Shown one piece after another: positions 8,928-16,700 of a stretch of 22,033 nucleotides of DNA; the stretch's first letter is position 1, and every line of letters starts with the position of its first letter. The stretch covers positions 1 to 22,033 of the forward strand of contig CALBJF010000209.1 of the NCBI GenBank assembly GCA_937892665.1. Direction: 5' to 3'. A model generated the notes under the pieces. It was not told where the DNA came from and did not search any database. It saw only the letters and a program-made list of their open reading frames with translations. A program made the position numbers and the translations under genes. Source of the DNA: an uncultured euryarchaeote (GTDB lineage Archaea; Thermoplasmatota; Poseidoniia; Poseidoniales; Poseidoniaceae).

Positions 8928-9515
8928 TTAGAACCAAGGTTCCTTAGCAGCAGCATTAAGCAAGTCTAAATCCTCAGGAGTATCGATATTTAGATGCAAT
9001 GCATCGAAGTCAACCTCAACTGCTTGACAGTTGACTAGATCCTTGAGTGGAACATCTCCCTTTGAAAGATAAACTGAACGTATATCTTCTTCCTCTAAGA
9101 AAAGAGGATGACCTCCTCTTCCAGATGAGACTGGAAACGTTGAAACGCCAAGACCGACCAAGGAATTGATAATCCCCTCATCCCACCCAGGTCGATCGAT
9201 TGGAACAATGAGAACCCGCTTAGGCAAGGAACCAAGTCGTTCAATCATCGAACGAAGACCGCATCGGATAGATTCTGTGCGACCTAAGTCTGGAGACGGA
9301 TTAAGAACGACATTTGCGTTTGGACTAGCAAGCATTACATCTGCCAGTAAATCGCTGTTTGTTACAGAAGTTATTGATGTCATTCCTGACCGATGAAGCC
9401 TATTCACGATATGATGAATCAATGGATGACCATTGATTTCAATCATAGCCTTATGTTGACCAAGTCTTCTCGAGAGCCCCGCTGCTAGGACTAACACCTC
9501 AATCGCTTTGGCCAT
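8928..9515 (-). CDS. mocA: Molybdenum cofactor cytidylyltransferase-like nucleotidyltransferase
   Basis: The 195-residue NTP-transferase fold protein opens with LVLAAGLSRRLGQHK, the nucleotide-binding loop. LAAG rather than LAGG favours the CTP-using MocA over the GTP-using MobA. Other motifs are GRTESIRCGL, the metal-site PIDRPG (104-109), GRGGHPLFL and the C-terminal LNIDTPEDLDLL. MocA transfers CMP to Mo-molybdopterin to make the cytosine dinucleotide cofactor of the xanthine oxidase family. Adjacency to xdhC strongly supports this role over a generic sugar nucleotidyltransferase. It is the first gene of a minus-strand trio and is divergent from the acidic-tailed hypothetical gene across a 65-base gap with a shared TATA-like element. 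Confidence 0.9.
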   Translation of the reverse strand: MAKAIEVLVLAAGLSRRLGQHKAMIEINGHPLIHHIVNRLHRSGMTSITSVTNSDLLADVMLASPNANVVLNPSPDLGRTESIRCGLRSMIERLGSLPKRVLIVPIDRPGWDEGIINSLVGLGVSTFPVSSGRGGHPLFLEEEDIRSVYLSKGDVPLKDLVNCQAVEVDFDALHLNIDTPEDLDLLNAAAKEPWF

Positions 9516-9550
9516 GCATATGCGTAAGCGACAAGTACATTCAGATTTCT

Positions 9551-9560
9551 GTTCATAAAC
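9551..9560. promoter_or_regulatory. Near-palindromic TATA-like element in a 65-base divergent gap
   Basis: GTTCATAAAC reads GTTTATGAAC on the other strand. Its centre lies about 26 bases before the ATG at 9581, the spacing expected of an archaeal TATA box for a leaderless transcript, and about 40 bases before the mocA ATG, allowing a short leader there. It could serve both directions. This is inference from spacing and base composition only. Confidence 0.4.
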
Positions 9561-9580
9561 AGTCGAAGATTAGAATCTTT

Positions 9581-10285
9581 ATGTCAGCAGAAGAAAGTAT
9601 GAATCCATTTGAAAAATCGATGGAGTTTCTAAGAGGCATATGTCAAATGGAACACTTTCATTTGATAGAATCCTATTCTGAAGGGACAATTCAAGTACGA
9701 GTCAAGGGGACTTCAGGAAGACACTATGAAGTAAAAGCAAAGCAACAGTTACCTCATCCAGGACTGAGTGAGCAATCGAATATGAGAAGAAAAACATGGT
9801 CCACCTCTGTCATTGGTGCTGCATGGAAGAAAGATATCGAATCAAAGGACTCCAATTTTACTGTGAGTCTTTGCTTGAATATCAATGAACAAAAAACCCA
9901 TCTTCCAATAGGCGATAAATTAGCATCTCTTGCGCTTAGCCTACGCAATGACATTGAATTGGCGATGGGTATCCCCCTCGTCGCCCAATTTATTGTATGT
10001 CCTCGAAACCAGATGGAGCATATTTTCAATTTCCAAGATGATATTATTGTCACTCAAGATATGATTGATATGAGTGACGAAGAGATGGATTGGGAAGAGG
10101 AAGAAGAATACCTCAATTCGATCCAAATGATCGATGTGGAAGAAGATATCGTAGATTTTGACCATAACATCGGTCGGGTCGAAGAAGACCTTCTTCCCGA
10201 TTCAAATAGAGCAGAGGATTTGGTTGACCATCTCATCAGAGCCTTTGATCTTCAAGAAGACCGAAGAACTAGAGGTTCTTCGTAA
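9581..10285 (+). CDS. Hypothetical protein with long acidic C-terminal tail
   Basis: I do not recognise this 234-residue protein. Residues 1-150 look like a compact mixed alpha/beta domain with short strands (GTIQVRVKG, HYEVKAKQQ, NFTVSLCLNI, VAQFIVCP) and a helix around 110-130. There is no signal peptide or membrane segment, so it is probably cytosolic. From about residue 152 onward the chain is strongly acidic, including a five-Glu run (172-176) and repeated EED/DEE clusters, ending in a helical AEDLVDHLIRAFDL and a basic RRTRG. Such tails often mediate contacts with basic proteins or nucleic-acid machinery, but no function should be inferred. The ATG at 9581 fits the TATA-like element at about -26. 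The last 17 bases overlap the 3' end of the convergent acyl-CoA dehydrogenase gene. Confidence 0.85.
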   Translation: MSAEESMNPFEKSMEFLRGICQMEHFHLIESYSEGTIQVRVKGTSGRHYEVKAKQQLPHPGLSEQSNMRRKTWSTSVIGAAWKKDIESKDSNFTVSLCLNINEQKTHLPIGDKLASLALSLRNDIELAMGIPLVAQFIVCPRNQMEHIFNFQDDIIVTQDMIDMSDEEMDWEEEEEYLNSIQMIDVEEDIVDFDHNIGRVEEDLLPDSNRAEDLVDHLIRAFDLQEDRRTRGSS

Positions 10286-11417
10286 TTTCACGACCAATGA
10301 TCATCCGCTGAACTTGGCTACTTCCCTCATAGATTTGCATAACCTTTGCTGCTCTCATCAATCGAGCAACGGGGTACTCCTCCGAGTAACCATATCCACC
10401 GTAGACCTGTACAGCATCCGTCGAGATCTTCATAGCCGCATCAGAAGCAAATCGCTTAGCGTGGGCTGCTGATTCTGTGTTTTTAACGCCGACATCTGCT
10501 TCTGAAGCAGACTTCCAAGTAAGCATTCGGCTCGCTTCAATATCTGTTTTCATATCGGCCAACATGAATTGAATTGCTTGATGGTGATGAAGGGGCTTAC
10601 CAAATGTTTGTCGCTCATTACTGTATTGCAAAGCATGCTCATAGGCAGCTCTGGACAATCCTGTTGCATGTGCAGCAATGTTTGGTCGGCTCAAGTCAAA
10701 AGCACTCATTGCATTCATCCATCCACCTGATTCGCTTTCACCAACGAGTTGATTGGCAGGAATACGTACATTATCAAAAGATATACTACGGGTATCACTG
10801 CATCGTTGGCCCATATTGGTTTCTTTCTTTCCAAGTGAAAGACCTTCTCTGTTGGATTCAACAATAAAACCTGACATGCCTTTGTAGCCAGCATCAGGAT
10901 TCGTCTTAGCAAGAACGAAGAAGAAGTCAGCATATCCTGCTCCTGTAATCCACATCTTTGATCCATTGATGACGTACTCATCTCCTTCTCTCACCGCAGT
11001 AGTTTTGATGGCTGCCACATCAGAGCCTGCACCAGGTTCTGTAATTGCATAGGATGCGAGAGCGCCTTCTTCGGCCACCTTTCGCAGCCAGATATCCTTC
11101 TGAGCCTCAGTTGCGCCAGTTATGATTGGAGCGCAAGCCAACGCGGTTGCATAAGCAGCAGTAGCAAAACCAGGGTCGCCCCATGCAAGTTCTTCATTGA
11201 CAAGTACTTCTTCCATGCATCCTAATCCAGGTCCACCGTATTTCTCTGGAATGTGGAGATTGAGTAATCCCATCTCGTGAGCCATTTGAATGACTTCTTT
11301 TGGATAGACGGATTCTTCATCCCAATGCTCTGCATGAGGGCGTATTTCATCCACTGCAAATTCATGAGCCAGTTCACGAAGCATCTCTTGCATTTCATCG
11401 AGTTGGAAGTCGACCAT
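10269..11417 (-). CDS. Acyl-CoA dehydrogenase
   Basis: This FAD enzyme introduces the alpha-beta double bond into an acyl-CoA, feeding electrons to electron-transfer flavoprotein. At 382 residues it has the usual length. Motifs are the substrate/FAD-binding AITEPGAGSD (124-133), WITGAG, the helix with ERQTFGKPLHHHQAIQ, VYGGYGYSEEYPVARLMR and the catalytic-base loop QIYEGSSQVQR with Glu364 at the position used by short/medium-chain and butyryl-CoA enzymes. Chain-length preference cannot be read reliably; a role in branched-chain amino-acid or fatty-acid breakdown fits the neighbouring E1. The start at 11417 (MVDFQLDEMQ) is chosen because the family begins here; the open frame upstream contains no family-like sequence and would overlap the exchanger gene. 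It lies 46 bases downstream of the exchanger gene. Confidence 0.96.
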   Translation of the reverse strand: MVDFQLDEMQEMLRELAHEFAVDEIRPHAEHWDEESVYPKEVIQMAHEMGLLNLHIPEKYGGPGLGCMEEVLVNEELAWGDPGFATAAYATALACAPIITGATEAQKDIWLRKVAEEGALASYAITEPGAGSDVAAIKTTAVREGDEYVINGSKMWITGAGYADFFFVLAKTNPDAGYKGMSGFIVESNREGLSLGKKETNMGQRCSDTRSISFDNVRIPANQLVGESESGGWMNAMSAFDLSRPNIAAHATGLSRAAYEHALQYSNERQTFGKPLHHHQAIQFMLADMKTDIEASRMLTWKSASEADVGVKNTESAAHAKRFASDAAMKISTDAVQVYGGYGYSEEYPVARLMRAAKVMQIYEGSSQVQRMIIGREITKNL

Positions 11418-11463
11418 GTCTACCCCACAGAGCGACCAAACATAAGTCTTGATTTCGTTCCAA

Positions 11464-12567
11464 CTAACGATTGAGTTGTAAAACGACCAAGAAGACAAGG
11501 TAGAATAAAGCCAAACATGCGCCTTCCCATCGCTCAAATCTGTAACTTCTACGCATGAAAATCAAGGCTAGGAGAACACCTAGAACTGTTGCAGGAGCAA
11601 TAATCTCCATTGTAAGACCATTGTCTTCTGTACTGATGGATAGTGGATGAATCATTGAAGCAATACCGATAGAGAGGAGAGGGTCGGTTATGTTTGAACC
11701 AATAAGGGTTCCAATCGCAACACCCTTGCTTCTTTTGGCAGCCATCAATGCGATTGTTAATTCAGGTAAGGAAGTTCCAATACCAGAAACAGTCGTACCC
11801 ACTACGGAATGAGGTACGTCAAGTTCGAGTGCCAAATGGCAGGCCTTATCGACGAGAATATTCGCAGCATATATGGCAAAACCAAGCCCTAGAATGATCA
11901 TGATTGTATATGCTGCAGAACTCCAATTTGATCCTTTAACTTCATATTCGCCAGCATCTTCGACTTCCTCAAGACGAATCGCTTCTCTTTTCATCAAAAT
12001 CCAGACAATGTAGGTTACGTACAATGTGGAGAGTATTGCCCCCTCCCAACGTTCCAATGAATCGTTTGTCCATACAAAAAAGAGGAGTAAAAGCACCGAA
12101 GAAAGCATGATAACTCCGTCTCTATTTAGCCAAGAAGGACGGACTTTCACAGACTTAGTCATCACGACAATTCCTAGAATGAGAGTTATTTGAACCAGAA
12201 CAGAACCAAGGATACTTCCTATCGCAAAATCTGCTGAACCTACGGTACCATCGGCTGCATCAAGAGCTGCAGAACTTGTAACGAGGATTTCTGGAAGCGA
12301 AGTTCCGATAGAAACAATTGTCAATCCAATAACAATTTCAGCGATTCCTGCCCTACGGGCTAAACCTTTCGCTCCTTCGATAAAGAAATCAGCACTGGTA
12401 ACTAACAGACCAAGCGAAAGCAGAAGGATAAACGCCATAAAGAACATCGAATTATCCGTTGTCATGTACTCAGCCAAGAGAATACCGATGAACAAAGCGC
12501 CTGTAATGAGCATTGCATTGAAGTGGATAAGTTGGGGAATCCCCATCAACTCATCCTTATGCTCCAT
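11464..12567 (-). CDS. CaCA-family sodium/calcium antiporter
   Basis: The 367-residue integral membrane protein shows the two inverted alpha repeats of the cation/Ca2+ exchanger superfamily: alpha-1 around residues 84-131 with SIGTSLPE (Glu93), and alpha-2 around 260-300 with GIGTSLPE (Glu269) and GSNITD (Asp295). About ten to eleven hydrophobic spans flank a charged loop at residues 193-213, as in NCX-type exchangers. By position, Glu93, Glu269 and Asp295 match the acidic ligands known from the Methanocaldococcus NCX structure, but the fourth position, Asn in that protein, is Gln126 here (GSVLVQ). It likely exports Ca2+ in exchange for Na+; H+ or other cations are possible. The ATG at 12588-side is absent; 12567 is used, with 12546 as an alternative. 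It is divergent from the aquaporin gene (84-base gap). Confidence 0.94.
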   Translation of the reverse strand: MEHKDELMGIPQLIHFNAMLITGALFIGILLAEYMTTDNSMFFMAFILLLSLGLLVTSADFFIEGAKGLARRAGIAEIVIGLTIVSIGTSLPEILVTSSAALDAADGTVGSADFAIGSILGSVLVQITLILGIVVMTKSVKVRPSWLNRDGVIMLSSVLLLLFFVWTNDSLERWEGAILSTLYVTYIVWILMKREAIRLEEVEDAGEYEVKGSNWSSAAYTIMIILGLGFAIYAANILVDKACHLALELDVPHSVVGTTVSGIGTSLPELTIALMAAKRSKGVAIGTLIGSNITDPLLSIGIASMIHPLSISTEDNGLTMEIIAPATVLGVLLALIFMRRSYRFERWEGACLALFYLVFLVVLQLNR

Positions 12568-12651
12568 AATCTTTCCAATGCATCATGGGTTTTCAGGCTT
12601 CTCCCAATCTTCTTCGATAACATCAAGTTCTGGATAGAATTCGACCGGTCA

Positions 12652-13266
12652 ATGTGGAAGCGAGGTGTCATCGAGTTCATCGGTACTTTCGCCATGGTCT
12701 TCGTTGGTTGTGGCAGCGTTGCACTTAATCGCTCATCGCTTGAAATTTCCCTTGCCTTTGGCCTAATTGTTGGCCTCATGATCGTATCTCTTGGAAGATT
12801 CTCTGGCGCCCACATCAATCCAGCTGTGTCCATCGCTTTTTGGAGGCGGGGTGATCTATCCACCAAGGATACTGTTTCCCATGTCATCGGTCAATTGTGC
12901 GGAGGCGCTCTTGCAGGATTGGTATTGGAAGGAGCAGGCCCTACAGTACGAAATACATCCTGGACTGGGCTTATTGCAATTGAAATAGGAATCACATTCC
13001 TCCTGATGGCTTCGATTCTCTTCATTATCAGGAGGACTGACAAGTGGATTCCTATTGCCGTAGTTGTAGGAGCAACTGTTGCAGTACTAGCATTCATATT
13101 CGGAGGATACACTGGAGCGAGTATGAATCCAGCACGTACATTCGGGCCGAATTTGTTTTCTGGAGATGCAACACTAATCCCAATTTACTGGTTGACAACA
13201 ACGCTTGGTGCGTGTCTTGCTGTTTGGCTTGAAGCGCTCATCCCATCAAAGACTGAACAACCTTAA
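12652..13266 (+). CDS. Aquaporin / MIP-family channel (short)
   Basis: The 204-residue channel has both signature loops, SGAHINPAVS (Asn56) and TGASMNPARTFGPN (Asn159, Arg162), and six expected membrane helices. It is shorter than the usual 230-280 residues, mostly in its termini and loops. Counting back from the NPA motifs without gaps, as in AqpZ and GlpF, puts Phe36, Ala147, Ala156 and Arg162 at the selectivity filter: the water-channel His is replaced by Ala. It therefore may pass glycerol or other small neutral solutes as well as water. The start at 12652 (MWKRGVIEFIGTF) matches the family; the open frame extends upstream to 12523 but would overlap the divergent exchanger gene. Its last 29 bases overlap the 3' end of the convergent E1 gene. 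Confidence 0.94.
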   Translation: MWKRGVIEFIGTFAMVFVGCGSVALNRSSLEISLAFGLIVGLMIVSLGRFSGAHINPAVSIAFWRRGDLSTKDTVSHVIGQLCGGALAGLVLEGAGPTVRNTSWTGLIAIEIGITFLLMASILFIIRRTDKWIPIAVVVGATVAVLAFIFGGYTGASMNPARTFGPNLFSGDATLIPIYWLTTTLGACLAVWLEALIPSKTEQP

Positions 13267-15823
13267 TCACGTGTTCAATTGAAGGAATTGTGTGATTTTC
13301 CAAAGGTGGAGAGAATGGAACTGGAGTGTCTAATGCTCCGATAACTACGGGTTGAGCTTCAAGTTGGTAGAACGTAGATTCAAGAATTTGGGACTGGATT
13401 GTGTGACCCAGACCACCATGCCATTGCCCCTCTTGTAGTACAATAAGTCGTCCTGTTTTCAGAACAGAGGCAATACAAGTTTCTTTGTCGAAGGGAATAA
13501 TTGTCCGGAGGTCAATTACTTCCAATTCGATTCCATCCTCAGAAAGATGTTCTGCAACTTGTTTTGCAATGTGAACCATTGCTCCCCATGTTACGAGCGT
13601 AAGATCAGTACCTTCTCGTATGATTGATGCTTTACCAATCGAATGGATTTCACCATTTGCAATGGATTCATGCACCGATACGGTGTCTACTTTTTGATTG
13701 ATGTTCTGACCCCATCCAGTAAGACCTCCTCGAAGACCATACAATCCAATATGTTCCAAGAACAGAACTGGATCATCAAGATGAGCTGCTTCAACGAGTA
13801 ATTCGTAAGCTGCTTGTGGAGTCGCTGGTGCGAGTACAACAAAGCCTGGATCGTTCGCAAACCATGATTCAATCATATTTGCATGGAAAGGACCTGAACG
13901 TGTGCGGGCACCAAGGGGGATTCGGACTGTCATTGGGCAATCAGCACCCCACCGCCAGCGAAGCATTGCTGCATTGTTGATTAATGCATTAAATCCAAGC
14001 GCTGCAAAGCCTCCAAATTGAATTTCAACCATTGGGCGCATGCCTGATAAAGCTGCACCAACGCCTGTATGAACAATCATCGCCTCGCAAAGAGGCATGT
14101 CAACGAGTTTCTCTTGATGGCCTGCATTCTTAAGAGCCATATTCATTCCAAAAGCCCCAGCGACCTCCATATCTTGTCCAATGAACACGCAATCATCACC
14201 ATATCGATTTGCAATATCGACCATTGCTTGTTGGATGGCTCGAGCATAAGTCCAGCCACCAGATTCAACGTATTCAATCGGTTCAAGATTTGAATTTACT
14301 TCAACCACAGAAGGTGATGTTAGGGTCTCGATTTGATCTTGATGTGTCCTTGCATCGTGAATCGTAGTGATACCTTTCGTTACAGTTTCAGGTTCTGGCC
14401 AAGCCATTTCCTCTACAGCTGAACGCGCATTGTCAACACGGAGTTGTTCCTCTTTTTCCATTCCTTCAAGTTCGCTTTCTTCGACACCTAAGGTGAGTAA
14501 GAGTTCTCGGTGAGTTGGTAGGGGGTCTTTTGCAGCCCAATACTCAAGCAATCCTCTATCAACATAGCCAGGAGGAGTACCCGTTTCTGAACCAAGATAC
14601 AAGTCATCATGATGATGTGCATGGCCGCAACCTCGCATAGTCTCAACGTGAACCATCGTCGGACCACCGCCTTCCATACTGAATTCACGTGCTGTTGCGA
14701 CACTTGCATGCCATGCAGCGGGGTCGGAACCATCGATTGTCCAAGCAGGGAAGCCCATAGCCACCGCCTTATCCGCCCAAAGTTCAACACCAGACTGATT
14801 CGCAGGAGGTGTATCCAATGCGATTTGATTATTCTGAAGAACGTAACAGATTGGTAGACCACGTGCACCTGCGAGATTCAAAGATTCCCAATACTCTCCC
14901 GAAGAGGAGGCTCCTTCACCGATGCAAGCAACATGAAAACGATCAAGTTGTTGTTTCCAAGCAGCAAAGGCGAGTCCCGTCATTGTTGCACTAGCGATAG
15001 GTAGAGGGGCGGTCGGAGGTAAAACTCCGACATGCCATGCACCTATGTGCAAATCACGACCACCTGCCCCTTCATGCCCACCATTTTGATTTGAATCTGC
15101 TTTACCCATTTGAGCAGCCATAACATCGGCAACAGTATCACCCATTGCAAGGGCGAGACCAACATCACGAATCATTGGAGCAACAAGGTCTCCATCATAT
15201 CCGTTACCGGGGGTATGATCTTTATTCGGTTCATCTGTCTTGTTTAGGGCGGTTGCAATTGCAACAACTCCTTCCTGCCATGTTGATCTGAATCCTTTGC
15301 CTCCGAATCGAGAACCATCCGGAGTTTCCATTCCGGAGAAGAAAACGTCCTTGAGGTGAGCATCCATTGCTCGAGTTCGTGTCATCATACGTTGCCACTC
15401 CATTCGATTCTCCATTGAAGTCGACATGTAATGAGCCAAACGACGAAAGCAGAGGCGTATATCGATTATGATATGATTTAATCGACGATCAAGATGCTCA
15501 TTTATGCTTCGACGAGGCATTACTTCGTCATCTAAAATAGGCTTGATTTTATGTTCATTTTGAGCTGCAAATCCTTTTCTGAAAGCCTTCACAAAGCGCT
15601 CAGAAAAAGAATGCCATGATTCTCCATCAAAGGATTGTTGGCCATCAACATGGAGATGATCCCAGACGTTTGCAGCAAGGAATACATGCCCCTCATGACG
15701 TTCAGCAAAGAAGCGCATCACTTCTGCACGAGCAGCATCGATGAGCAATGGTTGTGTAAAAACACGTGCGGACTTAGGTACCCAATCAGCACCATAAATT
15801 GTTGGAAGTGTTCCTTGTGACAT
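13238..15823 (-). CDS. Fused 2-oxoacid dehydrogenase E1 (alpha-beta single chain)
   Basis: This 861-residue thiamine-diphosphate enzyme joins the E1 alpha and beta subunits of the pyruvate / branched-chain 2-oxoacid dehydrogenase complex in one chain. The alpha part (about 140-440) has the ThDP motif as G302-E-G and N331-N332, Glu in place of the usual Asp, and the loop GCGHAHHHDDLY. A linker of roughly 440-520 is rich in Glu. The beta part (about 524-861) has FIGQDMEVAG, DMPLCEAMIVHTGVGAA with Glu580, AEIQF-like VEIQFGG, and SGPFHAN with His647. Residues 1-140 precede the normal E1 alpha start and match nothing I recognise. E2 and E3 are not in the window, so the substrate is open; branched-chain 2-oxoacids are a reasonable guess. 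The start is the ATG at 15823; the frame runs up only to a TTG at 15862. Confidence 0.93.
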   Translation of the reverse strand: MSQGTLPTIYGADWVPKSARVFTQPLLIDAARAEVMRFFAERHEGHVFLAANVWDHLHVDGQQSFDGESWHSFSERFVKAFRKGFAAQNEHKIKPILDDEVMPRRSINEHLDRRLNHIIIDIRLCFRRLAHYMSTSMENRMEWQRMMTRTRAMDAHLKDVFFSGMETPDGSRFGGKGFRSTWQEGVVAIATALNKTDEPNKDHTPGNGYDGDLVAPMIRDVGLALAMGDTVADVMAAQMGKADSNQNGGHEGAGGRDLHIGAWHVGVLPPTAPLPIASATMTGLAFAAWKQQLDRFHVACIGEGASSSGEYWESLNLAGARGLPICYVLQNNQIALDTPPANQSGVELWADKAVAMGFPAWTIDGSDPAAWHASVATAREFSMEGGGPTMVHVETMRGCGHAHHHDDLYLGSETGTPPGYVDRGLLEYWAAKDPLPTHRELLLTLGVEESELEGMEKEEQLRVDNARSAVEEMAWPEPETVTKGITTIHDARTHQDQIETLTSPSVVEVNSNLEPIEYVESGGWTYARAIQQAMVDIANRYGDDCVFIGQDMEVAGAFGMNMALKNAGHQEKLVDMPLCEAMIVHTGVGAALSGMRPMVEIQFGGFAALGFNALINNAAMLRWRWGADCPMTVRIPLGARTRSGPFHANMIESWFANDPGFVVLAPATPQAAYELLVEAAHLDDPVLFLEHIGLYGLRGGLTGWGQNINQKVDTVSVHESIANGEIHSIGKASIIREGTDLTLVTWGAMVHIAKQVAEHLSEDGIELEVIDLRTIIPFDKETCIASVLKTGRLIVLQEGQWHGGLGHTIQSQILESTFYQLEAQPVVIGALDTPVPFSPPLENHTIPSIEHVIKVVQSLMG

Positions 15824-15896
15824 ACCCCGCCCCCGTCTCTGCGAAGGTCGCCTAAGTTTCAATGCTATGGATTGAATGAATATTCAAAAAAGGGAA
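15824..15896 (-). promoter_or_regulatory. Gap with T-tract and TATA-like element between VTT gene and E1 gene
   Basis: Read on the minus strand, a run of six T (15886-15891) follows the VTT stop codon within a few bases and could end transcription in the manner of archaeal U-tract terminators. It is followed at once by an AT-rich TTGAATATTC (about 15879-15888) that could be a TATA box for the E1 gene. A very G-rich stretch (GGGGGCGGGG) sits 2 to 11 bases before the E1 ATG. These assignments rest on position and composition only. Confidence 0.35.
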
Positions 15897-16694
15897 TTAT
15901 TCTTCTTCACCAATTGATTCTCTAAGAACTCGAATCGAGGTCCTCGTCACAATTACAGTCACGATTACAGTGGCGATGATACCAAGCAAAAGCATGAACA
16001 AACCAAGTGGTGAATTACCCAATCCACCCACCCCAGAGCGACTCAAAGCAATGGAACCAAGAGCATGTCCATAATATGCATAAATCAAACAATAGATGAG
16101 GCTGGATGTGTTTGAAAGCAAGAACACACGCAATGAGACCGGAGTTGCAGACATGATGTAATTGAGCCATTCATCGGGAAGAATGGGGGATAAGCGAACG
16201 AGTACTGATATTTTCATTGCATCTTGATCGAGAGCTTTCTCGATATTCTGCATTCTTACATCGCTCTGGATGGATGCTTGAATTGATTCTCGAAACATCC
16301 ACCTACCCAAGACGAAAGCGATGAGCCCGCCAATCATCGAAGCAACAAAGTTGACCAATGCTGCTATCCAAAACGGGAAAATAGCCCCTGCACCGATCTT
16401 TACGAATGGAGTGGGCAATAACAACACGATTGCTAATGAAAGCATAATGGTGAATAAAAACGGCCCCCATAGCCCAAATCCTTTGAACCATTCAATGATT
16501 TCAGAAGCGTCTTTGAACAAGAAATATCCTGCAATGGCACAGATGAAAAGTACAACAAAACCAAACAGAGCCCTCCATCTATAGAGATTAGGTTGTTGTT
16601 CTTTCATCTTCTGAAGGTTTTTCTGCCCGTCCATAAGATGGAGTTCTGATGGTTTCGGTAATTGAATATCAGAAGGCTTCGGTAGTTTCCTCAT
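15897..16694 (-). CDS. VTT-domain (TVP38/TMEM64/DedA-like) membrane protein
   Basis: The 265-residue protein has about five or six hydrophobic segments. The central part matches the VTT/SNARE-associated family: LPTPFVKIGAGAIFPFW, then GGLIAFVLGRWMFR (conserved Gly and Arg), then LVRLSPILPDEWLNYIMSATPVSLRVFLLSNT, the re-entrant R..P.LP....NY pattern. Relatives act as lipid scramblases or flippases in membrane maintenance; that role is carried over by family, not shown here. The soluble N-terminus (about 1-38) has two tandem copies of LPKPS(D/E), and the C-terminus ends in GEEE. It begins six bases after the response regulator stop, with GAGGAG nine bases before its ATG inside the upstream gene, so the two are very likely co-translated. 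The E1 gene follows after a gap with a T-tract. Confidence 0.88.
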   Translation of the reverse strand: MRKLPKPSDIQLPKPSELHLMDGQKNLQKMKEQQPNLYRWRALFGFVVLFICAIAGYFLFKDASEIIEWFKGFGLWGPFLFTIMLSLAIVLLLPTPFVKIGAGAIFPFWIAALVNFVASMIGGLIAFVLGRWMFRESIQASIQSDVRMQNIEKALDQDAMKISVLVRLSPILPDEWLNYIMSATPVSLRVFLLSNTSSLIYCLIYAYYGHALGSIALSRSGVGGLGNSPLGLFMLLLGIIATVIVTVIVTRTSIRVLRESIGEEE

Positions 16695-16700
16695 TCTAAT

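Noticed and set aside
8931..8942. Palindromic GAACCAAGGTTC at the end of mocA
   Set aside because: It encodes the last residues EPWF, and the two-base centre cannot form a hairpin loop; no T-tract follows, so it is not called a terminator.
12568..12651. Divergent gap between exchanger and aquaporin searched for promoters
   Set aside because: No TATA-like element at the expected distance from either start could be seen, so no site is called.
15824..15862. Thirteen-codon N-terminal extension of the E1 gene (basic RRPSQRRGRG)
   Set aside because: It begins with TTG; the ATG at 15823 is the more likely start, and the extension would remove the leader and promoter space.
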